Source: Streptomyces sp. CT34 (GTDB taxonomy: Bacteria; Actinomycetota; Actinomycetes; Streptomycetales; Streptomycetaceae). From it: a DNA stretch of 36,901 nucleotides. Of the stretch, positions 7,844 through 15,711 are shown in pieces. Where the stretch lies: assembly GCF_000805335.1 (NCBI RefSeq), contig NZ_KN708638.1:2606171-2643071 (forward strand), given 5' to 3'. Every line of letters begins with the position of its first letter. Within the stretch, counting starts at the first letter, position 1. A model generated the notes under the pieces. That model saw only the letters and a list, made by a program, of their open reading frames with translations. It ran no database searches and had not been told where the DNA came from. Position numbers and translations under genes: made by a program.

Positions 7844-8264
7844 GTCCAGCCAGCTGAGAGTCGGCAGCCGGCAGCCGAGAGTCAGCGGCCGAGTCTGGGC
7901 GGCTGAGTTTCGGCAGGGGTGTCGAAGGGGGCGGTCCTCCGGTGACTACGGCCGGCGAGCCGCCTCCAGGTAGCGGGGGTGAAGCAGTTCCACCGCCGTA
8001 GCACGGGGTGGGCGAGCGCTGGCAGTCCGTATACACGGCCGAGGAGGACGGCGAGGAGCGGGGACAGCGCGGTCGGCGGCGCGAGCAGCGCGAACGGGAG
8101 CCCACGGGCGCGCCGGGCGGCACCGTGGTGACCGTCACAGCCACCCTCCCCGCAGCCCCCGCGACCGCCCTTCCGCCGCCCCGAGGCCCGTGACCAGGGC
8201 TTTCGGGCGGACCCGGCGCCTCACACCGGCGCCGGGCGCCCGCTGAGCGCAGCGTTCCGCCGGG
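7844..8264. other. Intergenic region with degenerate GAGTC repeats and a possible coding remnant
   Basis: The first part (7840-7909) carries five degenerate copies of a C[TC]GA(GA)GTC motif at irregular 14-21 nt steps. On the minus strand, a frame ending at a TGA at 7882-7884 reads GLPFALLAPPTALSPLLAVL and then GRVYGLPALAHPVLRRW between about 8110 and 7940. By eye it has a strong G/C third-position bias and membrane-protein-like composition, but no start codon or ribosome site. It may be a gene remnant. No clear terminator for the lipoprotein gene was found. Confidence 0.35.
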
Positions 8265-8307
8265 GAAACAGAAGAGATGCGGGCGGGTAACAGGCGCGCC
8301 GCAGGCT
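8265..8307 (+). promoter_or_regulatory. GlnR-like binding array and leaderless nir promoter
   Basis: GAAAC (8265-8269), GATGC (8276-8280) and GTAAC (8287-8291) are separated by exactly 6 nt each, the GTnAC-n6-GAAAC periodicity of GlnR sites; the middle unit is the poorest match. CAGGCT (8302-8307) is 7 nt before the ATG at 8315, fitting a leaderless start. GlnR control of the nitrite reductase operon is known in S. coelicolor; here it is inferred from the motif. Confidence 0.5.
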
Positions 8308-8314
8308 GACCAGC

Positions 8315-9679
8315 ATGACCTCGACAACGCGGGAGCGCACGGCGCCACGAGTGGTGGTGATCGGCGGCGGTATGGCCGGAGCCCGGCTCGTACGGCAGCT
8401 GACCGCCGCACGGGCCGGCGCGGCTCCCGGCGCCCTCACCGTCATCGGCGAGGAGCCGTCCGCGCCGTACAACCGCGTGCTGCTCGCCGAGGTGCTCGCC
8501 GGCCGCTACGCACCGCAGGTCATCGCGCTGCCCGCGCCCGGCGCCGGGGTGGACTGGCGCAGCGGCGTACGGGCGGAGGCGATCGACCGGGAGGCGCGCC
8601 GGGTGCGGTGCGACGACGGCCGGGAGGTCGGGTACGACGTGCTGGTGCTGGCCACCGGCGCCAACCCGGTACTGCCGCCGCTGCGCGGGCTGTTCGCACC
8701 GGGGCGGCAGGATCTGCCGGACGGGGTGCATCCGTTCCGGACGCTGGACGACTGCCGGGCGCTGGCCGCGGCGGCGCGGCCCGGCGGGCCGGCCGTGGTG
8801 ATCGGCGGCGGGCTGCTCGGGGTGTCGGCGGCGCGGGCCCTGGCCGCGCGCGGCGCGCAGGTCGTACTGGCCCACCAGGGCGAGCACTTGATGGAGCATC
8901 AGCTCGATCCGGGGGCCGCGGAGCTGCTGCGCGACCACCTCACCGCGCTCGGCATCGAGGTGCACACCGAGTGCCGGGTCCGGGGGATCGAGACCGCCGT
9001 GCCGGACGCGGCGGAGCCCGGCACCCGCCGGGTCCGGGCGGTGGAGCTGGCGGACGGCTTCCGGCTCGACGCCGAACTCGTCGTGCTGGCCTGCGGTGTG
9101 CGCCCGCGCACCGGCCTCGCGCACGCCGCCGGGCTGGACGTCGGCCGGGGCATCCGCGTCGACGACTCGCTGCGTACCTCCGATCCCCGGATCCACGCGG
9201 TCGGCGACTGCGCCGAGCACCGGGGGACGGTCTACGGCCTGGCGGGCGCCGCCCAGGAACAGGCCGATGCGCTCGCCCGCGTGCTGACCGCCCCCGAATC
9301 CCCCGCTCCCGTACCGGCCGACGCCGCCGCCGCACCGGAACCCGCCGCCCCGGCCTATACGGGCACCCGCCTGCTGACCCGGCTGACCCTCGCCGCCGAG
9401 GGCGCCCCCGCCACCGGGTCCGCCGCCACCGGGTCCGCCCCCTTCGACCTGGCCGCGTTCGGCCGGACCACCCCGCTCCCCGGCGACGACGTCATACGCC
9501 TCGCGGACGCCACCCGCACCGCCTACCGGAAGGTCGTCGTCCGCGGCGACCGGCTGGTCGGCGGCATCCTCCTCGGCGATCTCGGCACCGTCGGCGCGCT
9601 CGCCCGTACCTGGGAGGGCGACGAACAGCTCCCCGCAGCTCCGCTGCTCCACCTGCTCACCACCGACGGAGGCTTCTGA
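8315..9679 (+). CDS. NAD(P)/FAD-dependent oxidoreductase of the nitrite reductase operon
   Basis: A 454-aa flavoprotein with two dinucleotide-binding folds: VVVIGGGMAGARLVRQL near the N-terminus for FAD and AVVIGGGLLGVSAARAL near residue 160 for NAD(P)H, with the second FAD motif IHAVGDCAEH near 295. It resembles the N-terminal third of NirB but has no iron-sulfur or siroheme domain. It probably passes electrons from NAD(P)H toward nitrite reduction, as NasB-type proteins do in other nitrate/nitrite systems; Streptomyces nir operons often carry such an extra subunit. An Ala/Pro-rich linker and a 15-bp tandem duplication (9410-9439, coding ATGSA twice) interrupt the C-terminal part. Only 2 nt separate it from nirB. 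Confidence 0.85.
   Translation: MTSTTRERTAPRVVVIGGGMAGARLVRQLTAARAGAAPGALTVIGEEPSAPYNRVLLAEVLAGRYAPQVIALPAPGAGVDWRSGVRAEAIDREARRVRCDDGREVGYDVLVLATGANPVLPPLRGLFAPGRQDLPDGVHPFRTLDDCRALAAAARPGGPAVVIGGGLLGVSAARALAARGAQVVLAHQGEHLMEHQLDPGAAELLRDHLTALGIEVHTECRVRGIETAVPDAAEPGTRRVRAVELADGFRLDAELVVLACGVRPRTGLAHAAGLDVGRGIRVDDSLRTSDPRIHAVGDCAEHRGTVYGLAGAAQEQADALARVLTAPESPAPVPADAAAAPEPAAPAYTGTRLLTRLTLAAEGAPATGSAATGSAPFDLAAFGRTTPLPGDDVIRLADATRTAYRKVVVRGDRLVGGILLGDLGTVGALARTWEGDEQLPAAPLLHLLTTDGGF
9410..9439 (+). repeat. 15-bp tandem duplication in the FAD oxidoreductase linker
   Basis: GCCACCGGGTCCGCC occurs twice back to back (9410-9424, 9425-9439), adding five residues in frame within a low-complexity linker. 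Confidence 0.85.
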
Positions 9680-9681
9680 TC

Positions 9682-12309
9682 ATGGCCGCACCCGCCACCC
9701 CGGCAACGCCCGGCACCCACCACACCGCCGGCCCCACCATCGTCCTGGTCGGACACGGCATGGTCGGCCAGCGCTTCCTGGAGGAGCTCGCCGAGCGCGG
9801 GGTCACCGAGCGGGCGCGGGTGGTCGTGCTGTGCGAGGAGCCCCGCCCCGCCTACGACCGCGTCCAGCTGACCTCGTACTTCGCCGGCCGCACCCCGGAC
9901 GAACTGAGCCTGACCGCCCCGGACTTCATGGCCCGGCACGGCGTCGAGCTGCACGTCGGCGACCCGGCCGAGGCGATCGACCGGGAGTCGCGCACCGTCA
10001 CCGCCCGCTCCGGGCTGACCGTCCGCTACGACACCCTGGTGCTCGCCACCGGCTCGTACCCGTTCGTGCCGCCGGTGCCGGGCAAGGACAGCGCCGGGTG
10101 CTTCGTCTACCGCACCATCGAGGACCTGCTCGCCATCGAGGACTACGCCAAGACCGCCGAATCCGGCGTCGTCGTGGGCGGCGGGCTGCTCGGCCTGGAG
10201 GCGGCCGGTGCGCTCAAGGGGCTCGGACTGCGCACCCACATCGTGGAGTTCAACCCGCGGCTGATGGCGCTCCAGGTCGACGAGGGGGGCGGCAGCGCGC
10301 TGCGCCGCACCGTCGAGGAGATGGGCCTGGAGGTGCACACCGGCGTCGGCGGCAAGGAGATCACCGCGGACGAGAGCGGCGCGGTGACCGGTATGGAGCT
10401 GTCCGACGGGTCCCGTATCGCGACGGATCTGGTGATCTTCTCGGCCGGGGTGCGGCCCCGCGACCAGCTCGCCCGGGACTGCGGGCTGGCGGTCGGCGAG
10501 CGCGGCGGCATCGTCGTCGACGAGCAGTGCCGGACCGGCGACCCGGCGGTGCACGCGATCGGCGAGTGCGCGCTGGCCGCCGACGGCCGGGTCTACGGCC
10601 TGGTGGCGCCCGGTTACGACATGGCCCGGACGGCGGCCGACGCCATCGCCGGGAAGGACGGCGGCTTCACCGGCGCCGACCTGTCCACCAAGCTCAAGCT
10701 GCTCGGTGTGGACGTGGCGTCCTTCGGTGACGCGCACGGCACCACGGAGGGCTGCCTGGACGTCGTCTACGCGGACTCCCGCAGCGGCGTCTACAAGAAG
10801 CTGGTGATCGGCACGGACGGCACGCTGCTGGGCGGCGTACTGGTCGGCGACGCCGACGCGTACGGGATGCTGCGCCCGCTGACCGGGAGCGTGCCGCCGG
10901 TGGCGCCGGAGCAGCTGGTGCTGCCCGCCGGGGCCGGTGCGCCCGCCGCGCTCGGCCCGTCCGCGCTCCCCGACGACGCGGTGGTCTGCAACTGCCACAA
11001 CGTCACCAAGGGCGCGATCCGTTCGGCGGTCACCGAGCACGAGTGCACCACCGTCCCGCAGGTCAAGAAGTGCACCAAGGCCGGCACCGGCTGCGGCTCC
11101 TGCGTCAAGGCGCTGACCACCCTGGTCAACGACGAGCTGGCGGCCGGCGGGGTCGCCGTCGACACCGGCCTGTGCGGCTGCTTCCCGCACACCCGCGCCG
11201 AGCTGTACGAGATCGTCCGCACCCTGCGGCTGACCAGCTACGCCGCACTCCTCGACTCGCACGGCCGCCCGGAGGCCCGGTCCGGCGACGGCTGCGAGAT
11301 CTGCAAGCCCGCCGTCGGCTCGATCATCGCGTCGCTGGCCCCCACGGTCGGCGCCGACGGGTACGTGCTCCACGGCGAGCAGGCCGCCCTCCAGGACACC
11401 AACGACCACTTCCTCGCCAACCTCCAGCGCAACGGCTCGTACTCGATCGTGCCGCGCATCCCCGGCGGCGAGATCACCCCGGAGAAGCTGATCGTCATCG
11501 GGGAGGTGGCCCGCGACTTCGGCCTCTACACGAAGATCACCGGCGGTCAGCGGATCGACCTCTTCGGCGCCCGGGTCGACCAGCTCCCGGTGATCTGGGC
11601 CCGGTTGGTGGAGGCCGGCTTCGAGTCCGGGCACGCGTACGGGAAGGCGCTGCGGACCGTGAAGTCCTGCGTCGGGCAGACCTGGTGCCGCTACGGCGTG
11701 CAGGACTCGGTCCGGATGGCGATCGACCTGGAGCTGCGCTACCGGGGCCTGCGCTCGCCGCACAAGCTGAAGTCCGCGGTCTCCGGCTGCGCGCGGGAGT
11801 GCGCGGAGGCCCGCGGCAAGGACTTCGGCGTCATCGCCACCTCCAACGGCTGGAACCTCTACGTCGGCGGCAACGGCGGCGCCGACCCGCGCCACGCCGA
11901 CCTGCTCGCCCAGGACCTGTCGGATGCCGAACTGGTGCGGCTCATCGACCGGTTCCTGATGTTCTACATCCGCACCGCGGACCGCCTGGAGCGCACCTCG
12001 GCGTGGCTGGAGCGGATCGAGGGCGGCCTGGACCACGTACGGGACGTCGTGGTCCACGACTCGCTGGGGCTGTGCGACGAGTTGGAGGCGCTGATGGCCG
12101 CCCATGTCGCCCACTACCGCGACGAATGGGCCGAGACCCTCGCCGACCCGGACCGGCTGGCCCGCTTCGTCTCCTTCGTCAACGCGCCCGGCACCCCCGA
12201 TCCGTCCGTCCGCTTCGTACCGGAGCGCGACCAGATGAAGCCGGACCCGGCGCTGCTGGCCGGCCCGACCCTGCCCGTTCGCACCCTGGAAGGGACCTCC
12301 GCACGATGA
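9682..12309 (+). CDS. nirB: Assimilatory nitrite reductase large subunit NirB
   Basis: An 875-aa siroheme nitrite reductase that reduces nitrite to ammonium with NAD(P)H in the cytosol. Domains in order: FAD/NAD(P) reductase (about 18-320, with IVLVGHGMVGQRF and VVVGGGLLGLEAAG), rubredoxin-binding-like domain, BFD-like [2Fe-2S] domains (C436 and C438 in VVCNCHN, then KKCTKAGTGCGSC, and a second one with CGCFPHT and CEICKP), ferredoxin-like half domain, and the siroheme/[4Fe-4S] domain with C663-x5-C669 and C703-x3-C707. The full set of cluster ligands is present, so it should be active. The start is fixed by GGAGG 9 nt upstream and by homology; the frame stays open far into the preceding gene. 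It overlaps nirD by 4 nt. Confidence 0.98.
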   Translation: MAAPATPATPGTHHTAGPTIVLVGHGMVGQRFLEELAERGVTERARVVVLCEEPRPAYDRVQLTSYFAGRTPDELSLTAPDFMARHGVELHVGDPAEAIDRESRTVTARSGLTVRYDTLVLATGSYPFVPPVPGKDSAGCFVYRTIEDLLAIEDYAKTAESGVVVGGGLLGLEAAGALKGLGLRTHIVEFNPRLMALQVDEGGGSALRRTVEEMGLEVHTGVGGKEITADESGAVTGMELSDGSRIATDLVIFSAGVRPRDQLARDCGLAVGERGGIVVDEQCRTGDPAVHAIGECALAADGRVYGLVAPGYDMARTAADAIAGKDGGFTGADLSTKLKLLGVDVASFGDAHGTTEGCLDVVYADSRSGVYKKLVIGTDGTLLGGVLVGDADAYGMLRPLTGSVPPVAPEQLVLPAGAGAPAALGPSALPDDAVVCNCHNVTKGAIRSAVTEHECTTVPQVKKCTKAGTGCGSCVKALTTLVNDELAAGGVAVDTGLCGCFPHTRAELYEIVRTLRLTSYAALLDSHGRPEARSGDGCEICKPAVGSIIASLAPTVGADGYVLHGEQAALQDTNDHFLANLQRNGSYSIVPRIPGGEITPEKLIVIGEVARDFGLYTKITGGQRIDLFGARVDQLPVIWARLVEAGFESGHAYGKALRTVKSCVGQTWCRYGVQDSVRMAIDLELRYRGLRSPHKLKSAVSGCARECAEARGKDFGVIATSNGWNLYVGGNGGADPRHADLLAQDLSDAELVRLIDRFLMFYIRTADRLERTSAWLERIEGGLDHVRDVVVHDSLGLCDELEALMAAHVAHYRDEWAETLADPDRLARFVSFVNAPGTPDPSVRFVPERDQMKPDPALLAGPTLPVRTLEGTSAR

Positions 12310-12704
12310 CCACCGCCACCGCCACTTCCTCGGCGGCCCCCGCCCTGTCTTCCCCGACGGTCGAGATCCTCGGCCCCGAGGGCTGGCTCGCCGTCTGCTC
12401 CCTCGGCGACCTCACCCCCGGGCGCGGCGTCGCCGCCCTGCTCCCGGACGGGTCCCAGGCGGCCGTGTTCGTGGACCGCGGCGGCCGGCCGTACGCGATC
12501 GGCAACCAGGACCCGTTCACCGGCGCGCAGGTCCTCTCCCGCGGTCTGACCGGCTCCGCCGCGGACCGGCCGTTCGTGGCGTCGCCGCTGCTCAAGCAGC
12601 GCTTCGACCTGGAGACCGGGGAGTGCCTGGACGACCCGGAGACCTCGGTCCCGGTGTACCGCGTCCGGATGGACGGCGCGGCGGACGGCGGCCGGGACGA
12701 CTGA
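12306..12704 (+). CDS. nirD: Nitrite reductase small subunit NirD
   Basis: A 132-aa Rieske-fold protein, the small subunit of assimilatory nitrite reductase, in an ATGA overlap with nirB. It has the NirD signature segments (VAVFVDRGGRPYAIGNQDPF, SRGLTG, SPLLKQRFDLETGECLDDP). As is normal for NirD, the Cys and His ligands of a true Rieske cluster are absent, so it is structural rather than redox active. The first 17 residues are an Ala/Thr/Ser-rich tail. A long hairpin follows 6 nt after the stop, ending the operon. Confidence 0.97.
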   Translation: MTTATATSSAAPALSSPTVEILGPEGWLAVCSLGDLTPGRGVAALLPDGSQAAVFVDRGGRPYAIGNQDPFTGAQVLSRGLTGSAADRPFVASPLLKQRFDLETGECLDDPETSVPVYRVRMDGAADGGRDD

Positions 12705-12710
12705 CGACCT

Positions 12711-12749
12711 CTCCGGGGCGGGGGCGGCCGGCCCGCCCCTGCCCCGGAG
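12711..12749 (+). terminator. Strong hairpin terminator of the nir operon
   Basis: CTCCGGGGC (12711-12719) pairs with GCCCCGGAG (12741-12749), and inside it GGGGCGG (12721-12727) pairs with CCGCCCC (12733-12739) with one G-U between, giving about 17 pairs over a 5-nt loop. No T tract follows, which is common in actinomycetes. Confidence 0.75.
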
Positions 12750-12758
12750 GACCAATGC

Positions 12759-12799
12759 GCAACCCCGGGGTTGCACCTCCCGCCGCTACGTGCAACCAT
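12759..12799 (+). promoter_or_regulatory. Palindromic operator and promoter of the SRPBCC-ArsR pair
   Basis: GCAACCCCGGGGTTGC (12759-12774) is a perfect 16-bp palindrome, and a further half-site TGCAACC lies at 12791-12797. They overlap a promoter TTGCAC (12771-12776), 17-nt spacer, AACCAT (12794-12799). GCAACC/GGTTGC operators are typical of ArsR-type repressors paired with SRPBCC proteins, so the product of the second gene probably binds here. Confidence 0.6.
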
Positions 12800-12844
12800 C
12801 GAGTAGCACGTAAGGCACACCAGAGCGGGCGGGAGGCCCATCCC

Positions 12845-13339
12845 ATGACCACCGACAGCGAACCCACCGGACAGCCCGGCGATCCCGAGCGGAACCGCAT
12901 CGAGCGGGAGATCACCATCGACGCCCCCGTGGAGCGCGTCTGGGCGGTGCTCACCGAGCCCGAGCACGTCGGCTCCTGGTTCGGCCAGGGCGCGCCGACC
13001 CCGGTCGACCTGCGGCCCGGCGGGATCATGCGCCTCGACCACGGCACGTGCGGGCAGTTCGACACCACGATCGTGACGGTCGAGCCGCCGCACCGCTTCT
13101 CCTACCGCTGGGCCAGCGGCCACCCCGGCCAGGTGGCGACCGAGGACAACGCCACCCTCGTCGAGTTCACCCTCACCCCCGAGGGCGGCGGCACCCGGCT
13201 GCGGGTGACCGAGACCGGCTTCGCCTCCCTCACCATCCCCGAGGAGCGGGTGCCGTTCGCCTCGTACGAGAGCCACAGCGAGGGCTGGACCGAGCAGGCG
13301 AAGAACATCAAGCAGTACGCGGAGCGGCTCGCGGCATGA
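12845..13339 (+). CDS. SRPBCC (AHSA1-like) domain protein
   Basis: A 164-aa single-domain START/SRPBCC protein of the activator-of-Hsp90-ATPase-like class; such proteins bind hydrophobic small molecules in a deep cavity. Marks: REITIDAPVERVWAVLTEPE at the start of the fold, FGQGAP, RFSYRW and the long C-terminal helix YESHSEGWTEQAKNIKQYAE. GGGAGG 8 nt upstream fixes the ATG; the longer open frame into nirD is spurious. It overlaps the ArsR gene by 4 nt (ATGA). The pair is a widespread cassette in which the ArsR protein represses both genes. Confidence 0.93.
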   Translation: MTTDSEPTGQPGDPERNRIEREITIDAPVERVWAVLTEPEHVGSWFGQGAPTPVDLRPGGIMRLDHGTCGQFDTTIVTVEPPHRFSYRWASGHPGQVATEDNATLVEFTLTPEGGGTRLRVTETGFASLTIPEERVPFASYESHSEGWTEQAKNIKQYAERLAA

Positions 13340-13734
13340 CGGACGACAGGGGGCGGGAGCGCGCGGCGGGATCCGCGGGCGGGCCGGACGCCGGCGACGA
13401 CGCCGCGACGGAGGTGTTCGCCGCGCTCGCGGATCCCACCCGGCGCCGGATCCTGGACGCCCTCGCCGCGCACGGCGAGGCGACCGCCACGGTCCTGGCG
13501 GCCGAGCTCCCGGTCAGCCGGCAGGCCGTCGTCAAGCACCTGGGGGTGCTGGACCGGGCCGGACTGGTCGCCGGGCGCCGGGCGGGCCGGGAGGCGCGCT
13601 ACCGGGTCGTGCCCGAGCAACTGGGCATCACCGCCCGGTGGATGGACCGGATCGCCGCCGACTGGGACAGCCGCCTCGCGGCGATCAAGCGGCTGGCCGA
13701 GGCGGGCGGCGGCGAACCGGAGAGCGGCCCCTGA
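13336..13734 (+). CDS. ArsR-family transcriptional repressor
   Basis: A 132-aa winged-helix regulator. After a disordered N-terminus, residues about 27-100 form the ArsR domain: FAALADPTRRRILDALAAHG, AAELPVSRQAVVKHLGVLD as recognition helix region, and AGLVAGRRAGREARYRV as wing. No CxC or other metal-binding cysteine pair is present, so it is probably not an arsenic or metal sensor; it belongs to the SdpR-like group paired with SRPBCC proteins. It likely autorepresses through the GCAACC palindrome upstream of the SRPBCC gene. Confidence 0.94.
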   Translation: MTDDRGRERAAGSAGGPDAGDDAATEVFAALADPTRRRILDALAAHGEATATVLAAELPVSRQAVVKHLGVLDRAGLVAGRRAGREARYRVVPEQLGITARWMDRIAADWDSRLAAIKRLAEAGGGEPESGP

Positions 13735-13758
13735 CGCGCGAGCCCCGGGGCGTACGCT
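13731..13758 (+). promoter_or_regulatory. Putative promoter of the SDR gene
   Basis: CTGACG (13731-13736), 16-nt spacer, TACGCT (13753-13758), overlapping the end of the ArsR gene; the SDR ribosome site GAGGAG follows at 13773-13778. Confidence 0.35.
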
Positions 13759-13784
13759 GGTGCTCCCCTACCGAGGAGTACGGC

Positions 13785-14729
13785 GTGACCCGGTGGAACA
13801 CCAGCCACATCCCGGACCAGACGGGCCGCTCGGCGGTCGTCACGGGAGCCAACAGCGGTATCGGCTACGTCACCGCCCGCGAACTGGCCCGGCGCGGCGC
13901 CCGGGTCGTCCTGGCCTGCCGCAGCACCGAGCGCGGCGCCGCGGCCCTGGACCGGCTGCGCCGCGAAGTCCCCACCGCCGAGGCCGAGTTCCGGCCGCTC
14001 GACCTGGCCGACCTGTCCTCCGTACGGGACTTCGCGGCCGGGCTGGACGACTTCGACGGCGACCGGCTCGGGCTGCTCGTCAACAACGCCGGTGTGATGG
14101 CGCTGCCGCACCGCACCACCGCCGACGGCTTCGAGATGCAGTTCGGCACCAACCACCTCGGCCACTTCGCGCTGACCGGACTGCTGCTGCCCCGGCTGCT
14201 GGCCACACCCGGCGCCCGGGTCGTCACCGTCTCCAGCATGCTGCACGTCCTGGCCGACGTGGACCTCGACGACCTCAACAGCGAGCGCTCCTACGGCCGT
14301 TGGACCGCCTACGGGCGCTCCAAGAGCGCCAACCTGCTCTTCACCCACGAGCTGGCCCGGCGGCTGGCCGCGGCCGGCTCGGGGGTCGTCGCCGCCGCCG
14401 CGCACCCCGGCTACGCGGCCACCAACCTCCAGACGACCGGCGTCAGGATGGAGGGCCGCAGGTCCGCCGAGCGCGCCATCGACCTGGGCAACCGCATCGT
14501 CGCGCAGCCCGCGGAGGGCGGCGCGCTGGGCACCCTCTGCGCGGCCACCGCCCCGCACATGCGGCCGGACTCCTTCATCGGCCCGCGCAGCGGCCTGCGC
14601 GGCGCCCCGGCCCGCTCCTTCCGCGCCCCGTGGACGAAGAAGGACAGCACCGCCGAGGCACTGTGGACGGCATCGGAACAACTCACCGGCGTGCGCTACG
14701 ACTTCGCGGTACCGGCCGCGGCACGCTGA
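13785..14729 (+). CDS. Short-chain dehydrogenase/reductase
   Basis: A 314-aa classical SDR oxidoreductase of the retinol dehydrogenase/WWOX-like type. Visible: cofactor motif TGANSGIG (20-27), basic residue patch LACRSTERG suggesting NADP(H), NNAGVM, catalytic Ser in VTVSSML and the YGRSKSAN (YxxxK) pair. The GTG start has GAGGAG 6 nt upstream. The substrate is unknown; no pathway partner is adjacent. It converges on the small membrane protein gene at 14785. Confidence 0.94.
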   Translation: MTRWNTSHIPDQTGRSAVVTGANSGIGYVTARELARRGARVVLACRSTERGAAALDRLRREVPTAEAEFRPLDLADLSSVRDFAAGLDDFDGDRLGLLVNNAGVMALPHRTTADGFEMQFGTNHLGHFALTGLLLPRLLATPGARVVTVSSMLHVLADVDLDDLNSERSYGRWTAYGRSKSANLLFTHELARRLAAAGSGVVAAAAHPGYAATNLQTTGVRMEGRRSAERAIDLGNRIVAQPAEGGALGTLCAATAPHMRPDSFIGPRSGLRGAPARSFRAPWTKKDSTAEALWTASEQLTGVRYDFAVPAAAR

Positions 14730-14741
14730 CCGGGGCGGGCG

Positions 14742-14761
14742 GGGCCCCGTCCGAGGGGCCC
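14742..14761. terminator. Possible bidirectional terminator
   Basis: GGGCCCC (14742-14748), 6-nt loop, GGGGCCC (14755-14761), between the convergent SDR and membrane protein genes; 7-bp stem extendable past a bulge. Confidence 0.4.
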
Positions 14762-14784
14762 GCGGCACGGCGGCCGGCCGGGCG

Positions 14785-15417
14785 CTACGGCAGCAGGCCC
14801 GACGCCTCGAACACCGCCCGCGCGCCCGCGCCGTCGATCCGGTCCGCCAGTTCCCCGAGCGGACCGGCACCGCAGCGCAGCAGCCCGCGCTCGCGGGAGC
14901 GGTTCACGCCCTGGTCGAGCAGGTGCCACAGCACGGGGTTCGCGGTCAGCGTCCGGGTGTCGATCTCGACCCGGCCGCCCAGGGCGTCCCGCAGCACCAG
15001 CCGCGGGGCCACCCCGTCGCTGCGGCGGACCAGCACCAGCAGATCGGTGTGCACCCGCTGGGTGCGCAGCAGCCCCCGGGAGGCCAGCCAGTGCGGGCCG
15101 GCCGTCACGTGTGACGGGTAGAGGATCGCGAACAGCACCAGCGCGACGGACGTCCAGCACGCTCCCCGACCGGGAGTGAGCGTCCCGTTGGCGAGGTCGA
15201 CCAGCTGCATGACGGCAAGGAGTCCGGCCGCCCAGCCCAGTGCCGCCCGCAGCTCCGGACGCCAGGTGCGGTCGCCGGCGACCGGCGCCCCAGCGCGCAC
15301 CGCGGGTGGTGGAACCGCCGATCGTGCGCTCCGTGGCCCACCGGCCCCTCCTCCCGCATCGTCGCCACCGTCCCTGTCCTTCGCGGAGTCGGGCCCCGGG
15401 CCCCGTCGCCGTGCCAT
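14785..15417 (-). CDS. Hypothetical two-TM membrane protein
   Basis: A 210-aa protein of unknown function. Residues 1-50 are charged and disordered (Gly, Asp, Arg and Pro rich), two hydrophobic helices follow at about 57-77 and 87-105, and the cytosolic C-terminal half (HTDLLVLVRRSDGVAPRLVL, DTRTLTANPVLWHLL) looks like a small beta-rich PH-like domain. The start at 15417 is chosen over the longer open frame to 15510 because TAGCTT (minus strand, 15430-15425) sits 7 nt before the ATG, as in leaderless genes. It is divergent from the KimA-like permease, sharing the YTGACRC repeat region, so the two may be co-regulated. Confidence 0.75.
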   Translation of the reverse strand: MARRRGPGPDSAKDRDGGDDAGGGAGGPRSARSAVPPPAVRAGAPVAGDRTWRPELRAALGWAAGLLAVMQLVDLANGTLTPGRGACWTSVALVLFAILYPSHVTAGPHWLASRGLLRTQRVHTDLLVLVRRSDGVAPRLVLRDALGGRVEIDTRTLTANPVLWHLLDQGVNRSRERGLLRCGAGPLGELADRIDGAGARAVFEASGLLP

Positions 15418-15458
15418 GGGCCAGAAGCTAGGGCGGCTGCCCCGGCCCGGTAGCGGGG

Positions 15459-15542
15459 TTGACACGGCACTGACACCACATCCGCGAACCTTGACGCAGC
15501 ACTGACGCACCCTTGACGCGGAGGCCGTACAGAGGCCATACG
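15459..15542 (+). promoter_or_regulatory. YTGACRC 11-nt repeat array in a divergent promoter region
   Basis: Five copies of YTGACRC start at 15459, 15470, 15491, 15502 and 15513. Steps are 11 nt within groups of two and three, and 21 nt between groups. The last copy doubles as a -35 (TTGACG, 15513-15518) with CATACG (15537-15542) 18 nt away. The spacing fits cooperative binding by an OmpR/PhoB-family response regulator; which one is unknown. Confidence 0.55.
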
Positions 15543-15711
15543 CGGACCGTGGACCGCCATGTCACGGGTCACATTGCGCACCCGCCCCCGTCAAGAACCC
15601 GTGAAGATCCCGGCACCGCCCGCCAAGGCCCCGCCAAGGCCGTTCGCCGCCGCCGACGTGCCCCGCACGCTGGGCAGGTCCCGACAGTGCCGCACGGAGG
15701 TACGACGAACC

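Noticed and set aside
8135..9652. 505-aa minus-strand frame over the FAD oxidoreductase
   Set aside because: Antisense shadow of a well-recognised flavoprotein; composition is typical of GC-rich reverse frames.
9523..12114. 863-aa minus-strand frame over nirB
   Set aside because: nirB has all domains and cluster ligands; the opposite frame has no recognisable motif.
12623..12844. N-terminal extension of the SRPBCC protein into nirD
   Set aside because: It would cross the terminator and operator and is Arg/Pro/Gly-rich; GGGAGG selects the ATG at 12845.
15510..15711. c-di-AMP (ydaO) riboswitch upstream of the KimA-like gene
   Set aside because: Looked for because kimA in Firmicutes has one; no matching conserved elements were visible.
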